Shown here in pieces: positions 21,880-32,565 of a stretch of DNA of 64,000 nucleotides (positions are counted from its first letter, which is position 1; every line of letters starts with the position of its first letter). Position numbers and translations under genes: made by a program. This DNA comes from Anniella stebbinsi (taxonomy: Eukaryota > Chordata > Lepidosauria > Squamata > Anniellidae). The stretch is taken from NCBI GenBank assembly GCA_029215795.1, contig JARDYH010000005.1, positions 15,470,001 through 15,534,000 on the forward strand, given 5' to 3'. The notes under the pieces are model-generated. The model ran no database searches. It was not told where the DNA came from and worked only from the letters and a program-made list of their open reading frames with translations.

Positions 21880-22664
21880 TATGGTGACCAGATCCCCCGG
21901 GGTTTCCCGGTCCGGGAAACCTGAAGCGATCCACGCCAACCGGGAGGCGGCGGGGGCAAACCGGGGCTGCGGGGGGTCATGCTGCGGTGAGCGCTGGCAG
22001 ACCCAGTAGGTCTGGGCTGGGTTTTGGGGGGGATGGGTGGCTTGATGGTGGGGTTTTGGGTGGAGGGACCCCCCCCTGCCACCACCTACTTGGGCGATCG
22101 CTTCCCTCCGGTGCTTGAATCTACTGAGAAACAGGCTTCGCGGCCTGTCCCTCAGTAGCGTGCCGGGTGATGACGTCATCACCTGGCGTGCTACTGAGAG
22201 ACAGGCCACGAAGCCTGTTTCTCAGTAGATTCGAGCACCGGAGGGAAGCGGCTGCCCCTGCAGGTAAGGAGCGCGAGGCGTAAGGAAGGCGCGCGGGGCG
22301 TGGAGGCGCGGTGCGCGTAGTGCGGAGGAGGTGCACGGGGCATGGAGGAGGCGCGGGGTGTGGAGGCGTGCGGGGCGCAGAGGCGTGCGGCGTGGAGGAG
22401 GCGCGCGGAGGCGTGTGTGGTGCAGAGGAGGCCCCAGCAAGTAAGCCCCCTCCCACCTCGCTGTGTTTTTTTTGGGGGGGTGGCTTGGTGGTGGTGGGGT
22501 TTGTTTCGGGTGGTGGGGTGGTGGTGGGGTTTCAGATCTCACATGGCGGGTGGCTTTTTTTTTTAAAAAATGTTTTTTGGGTGGGTGTACACGCCCCCTT
22601 TGGGCGGCCGTTTTGGGTGGCCATTTTGGACTGGGATTTTGGGTTCCAAAATCTGGTCACCCTA
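21880..22664. mobile_element. 785-bp hAT-type MITE with perfect CRE palindrome
   Basis: The ends are TATGGTGACCAGATCC and the inverse of TAGGGTGACCAGATTT, flanked by an exact duplication GCCTTAAC (21872-21879 and 22665-22672). A foldback centred near 22174 has arms TCTACTGAGAAACAGGCTTC / GAAGCCTGTTTCTCAGTAGA. The centre is the perfect palindrome GGTGATGACGTCATCACC with a consensus TGACGTCA. A purine-rich GAGGCGYG segment (about 22260-22440) lies to its right. Its termini differ from the TAGGGCTGTGCAC family although the core is shared. Confidence 0.85.
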
Positions 22665-22736
22665 GCCTTAACTAACTTGCCCAATGATTAATGATGATGT
22701 TGTGCAATGTCACAAATTGTGCTGCCTTACAACTTA

Positions 22737-23095
22737 GAGCATCATCAGACGAGCATTTTATTGCACGCTCCCTACTGCCCACTTACGGATGTTTGCACAT
22801 CATTTAGATAACAATGACATCCATCTCCCGTGCGCCTCCAACTCCTCCCACTCATTTTTCCAACACAAAACAGACCCCTTTTAATCAATCTTTAAAAAAC
22901 AAAAACAAAAACAACCCAGAATGTGCTGCTATTTCCTACTGTGTGCAGGAAAAACGCCGCAATATAAAAGCCCCCTGAATGGGCCATGTGGTCATTGCTG
23001 CTTCCTCTTTCTCTCCCTGTGTAAAGAGAATGTCATTATTGTGGGACAGCAGCAGCAGGTCCTAGTGATGGTAGGGAAATGTGAAAATCCACGCA
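22737..23095. repeat. Interspersed repeat, copy 1 (CATCAGACGAGCATTTTA family)
   Basis: CATCATCAGACGAGCATTTT, TTTCCTACTGTGTGCAGG, GAATGGGCCATGTGGTC and GTGGGACAGCAGC parallel the copy at 24340-24685 in the same order. Class unknown. Confidence 0.6.
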
Positions 23096-23389
23096 GCTGA
23101 TGTTGCTCTTAGCCTCCACGCACCCATACTTTTCCTGGACCTTTCAAGCCCAAGTCCAGATGGGGAGGATGGAGTTCCTGGGGCCAGCAAAGATGTCCCA
23201 TGTTGTCCTGGCCCTTTATTGCTTTATGGATGTCTGAACCTTACTGCATTGCTAGTGGAATTCTCCAGTGACCCATGCCTGGTTGTTGCTTGTAAGCAAG
23301 TCCAATCATATCTATCTCAACCTTTCTTAATTTCAGTGGCCCAGTTTAAATGGAAAAAACCGTATTGTATTTGCTACTGCTAAATAATT

Positions 23390-23475
23390 GAAAGTCATAA
23401 ACCCTGGCTGATCTACTGCAGGTCACCCAGAGATCTACCAGTAGATTTGGATCTCCTGTCTACACCCCCCCCCCC
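23390..23475. mobile_element. Fragment of the CAGGGGTGGGCAG family
   Basis: GGCTGATCTACTGCAGGTCA and AGATCTACCAGTAGATTTGG, ending in a C run. Confidence 0.45.
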
Positions 23476-24156
23476 CCTTGTGCTGTACAGAACCCTGTTA
23501 TCACTGTAGAGCAGCATGCTGCAAAGTAACTGCATGGGGCATAGCAAGTGGTACAGATAAAATCCAACATCTTAATAGGGTTTGTGTGCAGCGTTGACTG
23601 GGACAGATCACCTTTAATTAGCATTGTCAACCAATTCAAGGACTTTGAGTAGATTAACCATTTGCATTTCAACAACAACAACAACAACACTTGGTTAATT
23701 CATCGATCCGATGTAAATACATTTGTACACTGGGAAAAACGTCAACATAAGCTGTTTTCCCTGAAGTCTGAGAGAACGTACAATTTCATAGACCAAAAAG
23801 TGCCACTCATTGTGAGACGGAAAGGTCATTGTGAATGTTTCCTTTCCCTTTCCCTGCTATTAAACACACCAGAACCAAAGTAGCTTCAAAAGTGCATAAA
23901 ACAAAACTTGCCCTTGCTGATTAAAATCGCAACCCCACCAATCAATCAACTAAAGCTTAGTTCACTAATCTACCAATTAAACTGATTCAAGCCAGCAGCG
24001 CCACATTTAATACATAGTAAAAGTCAGAGGAGTGGGAGTAGGGAGTGTTCAGCTTTCCACTGCCAGCAGAGGAAGGGAAAAATGAACTGACAAAACCTTG
24101 CACTCAGTATGGTTTCAACATGCAGGTGCTGTGGTGCAACTAGTGAATTTTAGATT
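23476..24156. other. No gene; AT-rich unique-looking DNA
   Basis: CCTTTAATTAGCATTGTCAA and GTTAATTCATCGATCCGATG occur in non-repetitive sequence around the (AAC)n run. Confidence 0.45.
23671..23691. repeat. (AAC)n microsatellite
   Basis: CAACAACAACAACAACAAC. Confidence 0.9.
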
Positions 24157-24330
24157 TGGGCCAGATCTACACCTTATGCCAAATCATCATGATACTGCTA
24201 TATCCCTCTTGCGCATTTATACCTCGTAGGACAGGCAATGGCATTTGTTGCGGTATTTTGGATAATGTGGAATAAAAAGTGGGAAATAAGGCTACAAAGC
24301 GGTATATGGAATGTATAGCCAGATCTACAC
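24157..24330. mobile_element. AGATCTACAC palindromic MITE copy
   Basis: GGGCCAGATCTACACCTTAT at the left, with AAGCGGTATATGGAATGTAT and CCAGATCTACACCATG at the right. Confidence 0.6.
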
Positions 24331-24339
24331 CATGGGGAT

Positions 24340-24685
24340 CATCAGATGAGCATTTTATAGAACTCTCGTTACTGGACATGGATTTTCATGGCTCCTTTTC
24401 ACGATGCCTTTCACCTGCTGCGTGCCTTCTGGTCATTTTCCTGTTTTTAAAAAAAGGCCCTGGAAAATCCCATTTTTTCCTCCAGAGTGAAATGTGCCGC
24501 CATTTCCTGCTGTGTGTAGGGAAAGCATCATGATAAAAATGCCCACTAAATGGGCCATGTGGTCTTTGTTTACTTCCTCTTTCTTCAGCATATGAAGGAA
24601 GAGGAAGCTGCTCATCCCTATTGTAGGACAGTAGCACGGGGCAAAGCGATGGGAGGGAAACATGATTCTTCCTCATCTGAAGAAG
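24340..24685. repeat. Interspersed repeat, copy 2 (CATCAGACGAGCATTTTA family)
   Basis: GATCATCAGATGAGCATTTT, GCCATTTCCTGCTGTGTGTA, AAATGGGCCATGTGGTC and ATTGTAGGACAGTAGCA, parallel to 22737-23095. Confidence 0.6.
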
Positions 24686-24689
24686 CTCC

Positions 24690-24832
24690 TTGTATCAAAT
24701 CATTATGAATGTGGAATAAAAAGCAGGATATAACACTATTAAAGCAGTACATGGAATGTGGATTGTGTCCCAACAGTTACCAGTGCACTTCAATATTGCT
24801 ATAAAGTATTAGTGTAGATCTAGCCCAGGAGT
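24690..24832. mobile_element. AGATCTACAC palindromic MITE copy
   Basis: AAGCAGGATATAACACTATT to AGTATTAGTGTAGATCTAGC, with GTGTCCCAACAGTTACCAGT in the centre. Confidence 0.65.
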
Positions 24833-25010
24833 GCTGAATCTCTTTCAGCCTGCGACCGAATTCTATTTTGGAGAAGCTCTTGGGGGGAGGGGCACATTCC
24901 AATGGTGGGTGGGGTCAAAGGTAAAAGGGGCAGAGCCAAAAGCCCAAAATACCAGCATATGTTAGCTTCAAGCTCTTACTGCCAGTAAATAAGCCTTAGG
25001 ACCCTGGACT
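24833..25010. mobile_element. hAT-like element fragment (same family as 640-989)
   Basis: GGAGAAGCTCTTGGGGGGAG, GGTGGGTGGGGTCAAAGGTA and TCTTACTGCCAGTAAATAAG parallel 690-805. Confidence 0.55.
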
Positions 25011-25041
25011 TAATGGTCTTAAGGGAAGGGGTGCTTTAGAT

Positions 25042-25160
25042 TAGGGCTGTGCACAGCCCCCCTGCTCACCTCACTCGGGTTGCTTCGTGGGCCCCCGCCT
25101 CACTTTGGCACCGAAGCGAGAGCCCCTCCCCCGAGCGACTTGGTCTTGCAGGTTCCTTTT
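25042..25160. mobile_element. Truncated TAGGGCTGTGCAC element
   Basis: It begins TTAGGGCTGTGCACAGCCCC with GC-rich sequence containing CTTTGGCACCGAAGCGAG. The right half is missing: at about 25160 it passes into the TAGGGTGACCA-type MITE. Confidence 0.55.
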
Positions 25161-25316
25161 GTATCTGGTCAAGAGGGCAGGGCTCCTGCAGCTTTGACTG
25201 TTGTGCTGAAAAGGGGATTTCACCAGGTGCTGCATGTGTACAAAATACAAATTGCCTTTGCTATACACCTGTTAAAGATACAGGAGCCCTGTCCTCCTTT
25301 CTGAATGGTCACCCTA
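25161..25316. mobile_element. Single-unit (~155 bp) TAGGGTGACCA-type MITE
   Basis: TATCTGGTCAAGAGGGCAGG to GAATGGTCACCCTA, with GATTTCACCAGGTGCTGCAT and CTGTTAAAGATACAGGAGCC. This looks like the monomer from which the 320-bp dimers (10646, 44668, 49976) could derive. Confidence 0.75.
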
Positions 25317-25660
25317 GCATTGCTCCCCAAAAGGAAATGCATCACCAAAAAAGAAGAGAAATGAGGACACCAATTTATATTTACAAGTACAAATTTAAAT
25401 ATAGGGACTATACATCTCACCATAAAGGAGAAGCTTTTCAAAACACAGTCAAGTAGCGGAGTCAAGTGACTTGCAAGGTAAAGGCACCCACAAGGAAGAG
25501 CTCCCTTTTGCTCTGTCTGCTGCCTCTGTGCTGCTGCTGCTCAGGATTAAAGTAATTATAAAAGACCAGGCAAACTCCAACTCCAAGGAGCACGGCCAGA
25601 CTGGTCTTCTATGTGCAGGCACCGTGTGTGAGAAGACACAAATGTGATGCATGCCCATTG
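25317..25660. mobile_element. Fragment of the CACCAAAAAGGAGGAC hAT-like element
   Basis: GCATCACCAAAAAAGAAGAG, an AT-rich stretch with ATTTACAAGTACAAATTT and CATCTCACCATAAAGGAGAA match the backbone copies at 12290, 33376 and 44595. The rest is unassigned. Confidence 0.5.
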
Positions 25661-25749
25661 GCTATGTGTGTCCTCCATGTCTGCCTATTTTATCAAGTTC
25701 AAACTTGTTTCTCTGCACAAGCATGGATGCAGAACCATATTTTGGGAAT

Positions 25750-26130
25750 CAGACAGATTGGCCCAATTCACACGTAACGAGAAGCCACCACGAGTGAATT
25801 TCCTGCAGGGTTCTTTTGTCAGGGCAGTGGCTGCCACTTTGAATATTCAGACCACGGTGCTCAGTATAGCTTCTTGAGATGTGTGAACCCAGTGAGGGTG
25901 GGTGGGGTGGTTGGCAAGCCACCCAGAACCCATGGGCCAGTTTAGGGTTGTGGGTGGCTTGTCAACAACCCCAACAACCCACCCTCACTGGATTTGCACG
26001 CAATGAGAAACTACAGCATGTCCCTGCCATGCCCCAAATATTCAAAATGGTAGTGGCCACTGCAACAAGAAGCCCCATGGGCAAATACACCCATGATGAC
26101 TTCTCATTACATGTGAACCAGGTCACTGTT
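25750..26130. mobile_element. ~380-bp foldback MITE
   Basis: CCCAATTCACACGTAACGAG at the left is the inverse of TCTCATTACATGTGAACC at the right. Long arms include GGCAGTGGCTGCCACTTTGA / AATGGTAGTGGCCACTGC and GGGTGGTTGGCAAGCC / GGTGGCTTGTCAACAACC. Confidence 0.7.
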
Positions 26131-28284
26131 TCCTCTGGATGCCCTGCCTGACCCTGACCTAATGTGTAACCGAAGGACTCATGGAGGAATGGCTGGGCAT
26201 ATGAAATCAGCCCTGCTACCACTGAAACAGAAGAGGAATCGGTAAAGCAGAGATGGGAAATTTCCAGGTTGAGAGTCATGGAGGTTCCCCATCAGGTCTG
26301 CAGAGGCTCCCTCCCTAGACTTGTCCTCTCCCTAAAGCAATGCCTACTGCAGGTTAGCTGGGAGAAGAATCCCCGCTTTTATCTCCAATCAATGTTTGGA
26401 GATAAGAGCAGGGATTCCCCTTCATGAGCCCCATGTCCTCCTACATTCTAGGAGCAGAGCTAGGTGTAAGCACGGAAACTACAGTGTGCATGCTGCAGAT
26501 TCACAACACGTGCAGAGCGCATATGTTACTGTTGAGGGGGGATTCTTTTGGGGACACCACCCTTCCTGTGCTTACTGTAAAATCTCCTCAGCAGCTTTTG
26601 CCTTCTCTTAGAGAATCTTTGAGACGTTCTTCAACTCCACAAAAGGCTTTCTTCTACATGCAAAACATGCGCTCTAGCAATTTGAGTTATGGCCGCTCCC
26701 ATAGCCACTTGGCCAGGTGTTCCTGGTGGCAGGGTGCTGTTGTCTTCTTTTGCTTTCTTTGCAAAAACTAACCCCTTAGCACCAGTCAATGAGACGATTA
26801 TGGATGGGAAAATGTAAAAATCAGCACATGCGAATGGAAAAAGGTTGCTTTTCATCTGCTCCCAGGAAAGGGAGGGGATGCTCAAACCTAGAATCAGAAG
26901 CATGGAACATCTTGATTCCTTGCATCCTAGAAAAACGTGCATGCTCCTTTGAACCATGGAAGCGGCGATTATCAGAGGAAGGTGCAGCCAAATATAACGC
27001 TTGGCAGGGAATGAATTAAGGGGAAATTGGCAGTTTGAGAGCCTTTTCACGAGGCTCCTGTGAAACAGGCTATTGAAACCGTTTAGCTACCTTCTTAATC
27101 ACATCACTTAACAAGCCTTGAAGATGAAGTTTCCAGATGGTGGCTGAAGGAGAATAAAAGCCGGACAGTTCTTGTAACGAGCAGCAATCTGGGACAGAAA
27201 AGGGAGTGGGGGTGGGAAAGGAATGGGGAGGTGGGGAGAAGAATGGGAAGGATTAAGCAGGAGCATTATCAGCGCCTCAATCTGGATGGATTCATTACAG
27301 AAGTGTAATGTGGGAAGGCAACCATTCAGGGCCTAGACAAAAGGCAGTGAAGATAATCAGGATCCAATGTGTTGAGCAAGCGGTTCAAACGCCATCAGCC
27401 TCTTTGGGAGATGAAAGAACAATTTGCAAAACAAAGATGTGTCAGTGCTTTTGTCTGATAAGGGCCCCCATGGATGGCCATTTACCCTCTAATGAGCACA
27501 TGCGAAAGAGGCAATTCAGAAAAGAAACTAACAGGTGGGAGCCCCCCAGTTCACCAGCCCTTCCACAGGCAGCTGGCAAGATAAATTCTGAGCTTCCCCT
27601 GGGGATGTGCGCACAGCTGACTCAGGTCAGCGAGGGTCAAAATAGAGCCCAAGTCTTTGAGCTCCTTCATGCATGGCATTTGGAAGGGTTTTATATCAAA
27701 GGGAGGAATCCCATGGTTCGTGGGTGAATGTCCCACGGACTATAGGACGGCGCTGATTTCCCCCTCTGAGGTTGGAATCAGCGCTCCAGCCTCAGAACAG
27801 AGAGTCAGAGATCTGCCCATGTTCCCACACAGGCAGCGTGGCGAGAACCATGCCAGCTGCCTCTCTGAGGTCAGAAAAGGGTGTTCCAGTGGGCAGGGAG
27901 GGAGGGAGGGGAGGAGATTGGAGAGGCCAGGATACAATTTATCCTGAACCTCTTCCAACCTACTTCCCTCCCACTCTGAAACATCTTCGCTACATGAGCT
28001 GAAAAGACTTTCTAGTGAAAATAAAGGACTGAGAGGCAAAGATTGCTTCCGCCACTCCTCCTACCCTGCTGGCTTCGATCCAGTAGGGCACAGAAATCTC
28101 TGAGTCTGTAGGCTTCAGAGCAGCAAGTGTGCAGTCCAGGGGATTGGGCTTTAGGGTATATTTTAGATGTGTCTTTAGCTAATAGCGTAAGGTGTGAACA
28201 TTGCAGAGACTTGTTTGAAAACAGATGGAGCTATGTTTTGATACATTTGCCAGACAACTATGATCACCTGCACATCTCTATTGC
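26131..28284. other. Longest repeat-poor stretch; no gene recognised
   Basis: More than 2 kb with few recognisable repeats. Frames 26631-27050 (minus) and 27308-27727 (plus), both 139 aa, match no family I know. GGAGAATAAAAGCCGGACAG near 27149 could be read as a TATA-like string, but no exon follows. Confidence 0.4.
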
Positions 28285-28378
28285 AGTCTTTCTCAATTTA
28301 GTCCCTCCAGATATTTTGGACAACAGATCACAGCATTCCTAACCACTGGCAATGCTTGCTGGGGCTGATGGGAGAATG
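28285..28378. mobile_element. CAGATGTTTT foldback MITE, right side eroded
   Basis: CCTCCAGATATTTTGGACAA and GCTTGCTGGGGCTGATGGGA; the right arm is missing. Confidence 0.6.
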
Positions 28379-28807
28379 TGACAAAGCACTACTTCTGATA
28401 TAGGTCCACAGTACCCCCTAGAGAAGCTGGTCAGTTGGCACCCTGCTGGGCAACCTGAATAGTTTTATCTAGCCTTATCTCACTTCTTTGTCCTCCAAAA
28501 TGTGGAAAAAAAACCTAACCATTTTTGAATATGCTTATTCATGCCAACCACTTTGGGCTTTTGAGAAATAAGTTACCGTCATTAAGAAGGTGAGTCCAGT
28601 CACTAGCTAATTTCCTGATTTGCTGGCTAGACCACTGACATCAGAAATGAAGTCAATCATTTTATTGGACAGACTAACCACCAGTCTTTGCAAAGGGGCT
28701 GGATTTTACTGAGCAAGGAGCCCTATGAAAAAGACTCCCTCAGTCTTTCTAGATAGGCCCAGGACAAAGCAGACCACCACCTGATGCAGGGACTCGCTGC
28801 TGACACC
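28379..28807. other. No feature seen
   Basis: Unique-looking DNA. Confidence 0.5.
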
Positions 28808-29132
28808 TCCCTCCCAATCAGCATGCCTGCCTGCCAGCTAGCTTACTTTTCCTGGCCTGGATACATGTGCCCACCTCACCAGCATGCTGCCCTTAAGGTG
28901 TTTCCACTTTCAGGAGCTGTACGGTGCCTGTGCATCTGGCAAAGTATCGAGAGATCCCGGAAATTCTGAGAGTTCTTGCGATACTTTGCCTGGCCTCATG
29001 CAGGCTCTTTGCAGCTCCTGAAGGTGAAAACACCTTACAGGAAGCATGCTGGTAAAGCGGGCGTGTATATCCATGCCAGGAAAAGCAAGCCGGCCAGCCG
29101 GCAGCTAGGGCCAGCTGGGTTGGGAGGCACAG
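28808..29132. mobile_element. ~325-bp foldback element with ~150-bp arms
   Basis: The left arm (CAGCTAGCTTACTTTTCCTG, GGTGTTTCCACTTTCAGGAG, AAGTATCGAGAGATCCCGGA) is the inverse of the right arm (GCGATACTTTGCCTGGC, CTCCTGAAGGTGAAAACACC, AGGAAAAGCAAGCCGGCCAG). The centre lies near 28970. Confidence 0.75.
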
Positions 29133-29177
29133 GAGTGGGGTGTGCATGCAAGAGACATGCGGGCCAGCGAGTGGCTG

Positions 29178-29240
29178 CTTCTTGGTCCTGCCAGCTGTCT
29201 GCCTGCCTGGCCATGCAGGAGGCCAGCAGGACCAAGAAGC
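29178..29240. repeat. Hairpin with 14-bp perfect stem
   Basis: CTTCTTGGTCCTGC and its exact complement GCAGGACCAAGAAG are separated by ~35 bases containing a smaller inversion (GGCCATGCAGG). Its role is unknown; it may be part of the neighbouring foldback element. Confidence 0.8.
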
Positions 29241-29259
29241 AGCAGACTCTTTGGAGGAG

Positions 29260-30073
29260 GAGAGCACCACTCTTCCCATACTCCACCGCCTGCTGCGCCC
29301 GCTTCCTAATGCTTCATGGTAGGGCCAGCCCTACTTCTAGAGCTTTCCTACATACCATCTAACTGGGAGCCAGATGGTTCCTTTCTCTCCTTCTCCCTCT
29401 CCCCCTCTCAGAACATCCTCTCTGCCATAAATTCGGCATATGCTCCAAGACCCAAGACTGTACCCAAGTAGATCATGTGACAACCTAAGTTAGACTGCCA
29501 CTTTTATTTTATTCGGAATTCTGTGTATGTGTGTGAATGTTGCCTCCCCTGGTTTTTGCTCCTCGTCCCCTCTTTTCCCCCAAATAAACTCCTTTCTACA
29601 TTTGGACATTTGGCTATGTTGTTTTAAATTCATCCCCATGTGAAAGACCACATGGTTACAAAGCTACCACTTATGTTTTAAGATTTTTTCAAAAAAAGGG
29701 TTTTTGTAAGCTCTGTGTTTCTGGGCTTTGGGAAGGAAAGTCCAAAGCACTGTTCTTTTTTCTTGTTCTTTTTTCCTAGGTCTGGATTGAAGGGAGGAGA
29801 CCTTGGTAACAGGACTCAGAAACTTCCCAAGCAGCTGGACAGACTAGGCTGTGTCAGGAGGCTCATCCAGACTGGTGACAGCCTATCAGGGATTCTTTTC
29901 CTGGGGAACTCACATAAATCAGGGTTCCACCAGGAGGAAATGTTATCCCCACTTCAGGTCTCGTAATAGAGTTGAAGTCCCAAACTATCAGACCCTCTGG
30001 CTAAGTATCAGACCCTCTGGCTAAGTATTGTCTACTCTTAAGGCCTGGTTTGGACATCGTGCTAAGCAGGGTT
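29260..30073. other. No gene; holds the 2 x 20-bp duplication
   Basis: Pyrimidine-rich around 29380-29590, otherwise unremarkable. Confidence 0.5.
29986..30025. repeat. Perfect 2 x 20-bp tandem duplication
   Basis: TATCAGACCCTCTGGCTAAG occurs twice head to tail without a mismatch. Confidence 0.95.
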
Positions 30074-30202
30074 TAGGAACTTGCAGCCCTCAAAATGTTG
30101 TTTGACTGCAACTCTTACAATCCCTGCTCATTGACCATGCTGGCTGGGTTGATGGGAGATAGAGTCCAACAAAATCTGGAGGGCCACAGATTCACCACTC
30201 CT
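30074..30202. mobile_element. CAGATGTTTT foldback MITE copy
   Basis: GGAACTTGCAGCCCTCAAAA and GTCCAACAAAATCTGGAGGG form the arms. It interrupts sequence resembling the aaccatgg palindrome family. Confidence 0.7.
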
Positions 30203-30287
30203 GAACTAAAACAAAGGTTAACACGATGAGAATGTGTCTCTGCAACTGTGGACTCGCACGCTCCCCTTGCTGCTTCTGCCTAGATCA

Positions 30288-30400
30288 GGAGTGGACAACT
30301 TGTGGCCCTCCAGATGTTTGGCCTACATCTTCCATGATCCCTCACCATTACATATGCTGAATAGGGGTGATGGGAATTCTAGGCCTAAACCACAGCTCTT
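30288..30400. mobile_element. CAGATGTTTT foldback MITE copy
   Basis: CAGGAGTGGACAACTTGTGG, CCTCCAGATGTTTGGCCTAC and GGTGATGGGAATTCTAGGCC. Confidence 0.7.
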
Positions 30401-30404
30401 GTGT

Positions 30405-30535
30405 TATATGAACATGACAAACTGTGGCAAGTGTTAATTATGGTTTCTTTGAAGCAAACCAACTTCAAACTATAGTATATGAAGCTGGCTTGTTTCAACA
30501 AACCATAGTTAAGATTAAGCACAATTTAAGATTTC
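30405..30535. mobile_element. aaccatgg-type palindromic MITE, degraded
   Basis: TTAATTATGGTTTCTTTGAA and TTCAACAAACCATAGTTAAG are complementary around GAAGCTGGCTTG. Confidence 0.5.
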
Positions 30536-30889
30536 ATTTGGCTGTATCATTAAACTGTGAATAATTGAAACAGGAAACAAAACTTACTGAGCTCTTCCTT
30601 GCAGCCATCCTGGAGGTGAAGAGGTTCTTTATGTGTCATTGTCATACAAATTGCCTAAAAAAATGGAGAGTGGGGAGAAAAGGGAAGCAAATCACTTCAT
30701 CCCATCCCCACCCCCAATTTGAGGACAACCCTTCCACATGAACTACTGCAGTTATCCTTCTGAAATCTTGCAGGTTCATTACTGTTTCACTGCCTGTAAT
30801 TTTCAGAAAAATGGCCCACAAGGAATATATTTTTCTGACAGTTGGCAGGCATAATTCTCTCCTGAGGGATGAATATGCCTGCAACTATC

Positions 30890-31400
30890 ATCCACATTTG
30901 ACCCAGAAAAGAAGTTAGAGCTATTTTTGAATTTCCCATAATAGTCAATGGTAGCCTTGGATTTCCAATCCTTGACTCGGATTTAGTAATGAGGCGAAGC
31001 AGATGGATTCTGAATCAGTCCAAGCAGAATTGAGCTGTTTTCCCAAGTGCGGCATCAGGTTCTGAACTGAAGCTGGGGTCAGCACAAACATTCATTTTAA
31101 ACCCATCATAAGGTTTATAATGGACCAGTCAAACCAATTCACAAACTAAATGTTTGTATCCCTAGTATCCACCAAGAGAAAACAAGAATTATAGCTGTTT
31201 GTTTAAAAAATTCCCATGATAGTCAATGGCGCCTTGGATTTCCTGAACCTTGACCCGGGTTCGGAACTGAGTCAAAGTGGAGGGACTCTGAATTGATCCA
31301 AGCTGAATTGGCCCATTTTGTTTTTGAAGTGCTGAAGCAGCCTCCAGGTCGAAGTTGGGGGATGGTGTACATCTCTCTAAATAGTGATCTCACCTTTCTT
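30890..31400. repeat. Two diverged tandem copies of a ~290-bp repeat
   Basis: TTTGAATTTCCCATAATAGT with CAATGGTAGCCTTGGATTTC (about 30930) recurs as AAAAAATTCCCATGATAGTC with AATGGCGCCTTGGATTTCC (about 31205). Both continue through CTGAATTGATCC-like and CTGAAGCTGGGG-like phrases. The right edge GTGTACATCTCTC resembles an eroded hAT terminus. Confidence 0.55.
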
Positions 31401-31522
31401 CCCTGACCTCTGGCCACCCTGTGAAACCTCCAGCTTCCTGCTCACAGTCTTTCTGGAAATGGTCTCATTGCAAAATCTGCTCGCTTTCCCTCCCCAGGAG
31501 AACTCCTTGAAATCATAGTGGC

Positions 31523-31665
31523 CAGATCTACACAGAGCAGGATATTGTACTATCAAAGTGGCATGAAAGCGGTAAATGGAGGCAGGATCTACCCTACTGC
31601 TTTATAGCGGCATTGAAGTGCACTGACACTTTCATAGTGTTATATCCTGCTTGGTGTAGAAGACA
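31523..31665. mobile_element. AGATCTACAC palindromic MITE copy
   Basis: GCCAGATCTACACAGAGCAG at the left and ATATCCTGCTTGGTGTAGAA at the right are complementary. Confidence 0.7.
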
Positions 31666-32369
31666 GGATTGAGATGCTGATCTTAGCTTGCAATCTTCTA
31701 GGGGTGTGGAGACTCAACAGTATACCCTAAATGCTCGTGTCAGCAAGAATCACTCTCTTGAAAGAGATCTTTGAACAGCCATTTTCAATAATAGAAGATT
31801 TAAGTCTCAGGTTAGAAACCTAGGAAAAGTATTGACTTCCTTTCTCTTTCTCAGCATCTTAAAACAATAGAAGTCAACTCAAAGCTCTTGATCATGTTTT
31901 AGTTTTCCTCACTTTTGATCTTCAGGGTTCTAAGGGCTAGTTTTATAATGAACCACTTTGTACTCTATTTATTCCCAAAATATTTCTTTCACCTTAATTT
32001 ATTTCAAGACTTTTACAGGAAGATTTTACTAATTAATACACCTGTCCCCAACCCCTGCCAAAGAGGCCAGCTGAGGGGTTCTTGGATGTAGAAGACAGTA
32101 GTGCAATAGTCAATTTTGAAGTGCATGACAATCCCCATAGCCTATCCTGAAGGAGAGTCCAAAAATGCAAGCAGCTGTGTTGATCCATATCAATAAGCAT
32201 GCATAGGATTGCACCCTTTTCTTTAGCACTCTTTGGCATTGGCTGAACTGCTACGAGGTCAAGGAATATGGAGGTTAGAGCTGCTAAAGCTCTGGCTCTC
32301 CAGAACTATTTTTTGAGCTGCTGTGATGCCACAGAATGTTCATAAACATTCTAGCTAGTTAAATATGTA
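31666..32369. other. No feature seen
   Basis: AT-rich; GAGCTGCTGTGATGCCACAG (32314) resembles GGACTGCTGTGATGTCATGG at 19456, so a small shared repeat may exist. Confidence 0.4.
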
Positions 32370-32565
32370 TCAGGCTGTGGCTCAGTGGTGAAGCACATCC
32401 TTTAAATGCAGAAGGTCCCAGGTTCAGTCCCCAGTGTCTCCAGGTAGGGCAAGAAAAACTCCTGCCTGAAACTGTGGAGAGCCATTGCTGCCAAACAGTG
32501 TCTACAATACCGGGCTACATGGACCAATAGACTGGATTAGAATAAGGCAACTTCCTAAATATAAC
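32370..32565 (+). mobile_element. tRNA-derived SINE (GGCTCAGTGGTGAAGCA type)
   Basis: The pol III boxes are clear: box A TGTGGCTCAGTGGTGAAGCA and box B GGTTCAGTCCC about 45 bases later. The body is CTCCTGCCTGAAACTGTGGA, GACCAATAGACTGGATTAGA and AGGCAACTTCCTAAAT. The tRNA-like part lacks a proper cloverleaf, so it is a SINE and not a tRNA gene. Confidence 0.78.

Noticed and set aside
26631..27050. 139-aa minus-strand frame in the repeat-poor block
   Set aside because: No domain or exon signals; kept only as part of the general observation on that block.
32370..32445. Functional tRNA gene
   Set aside because: Box A and box B are present, but acceptor and anticodon stems do not pair and the sequence continues into a SINE body.
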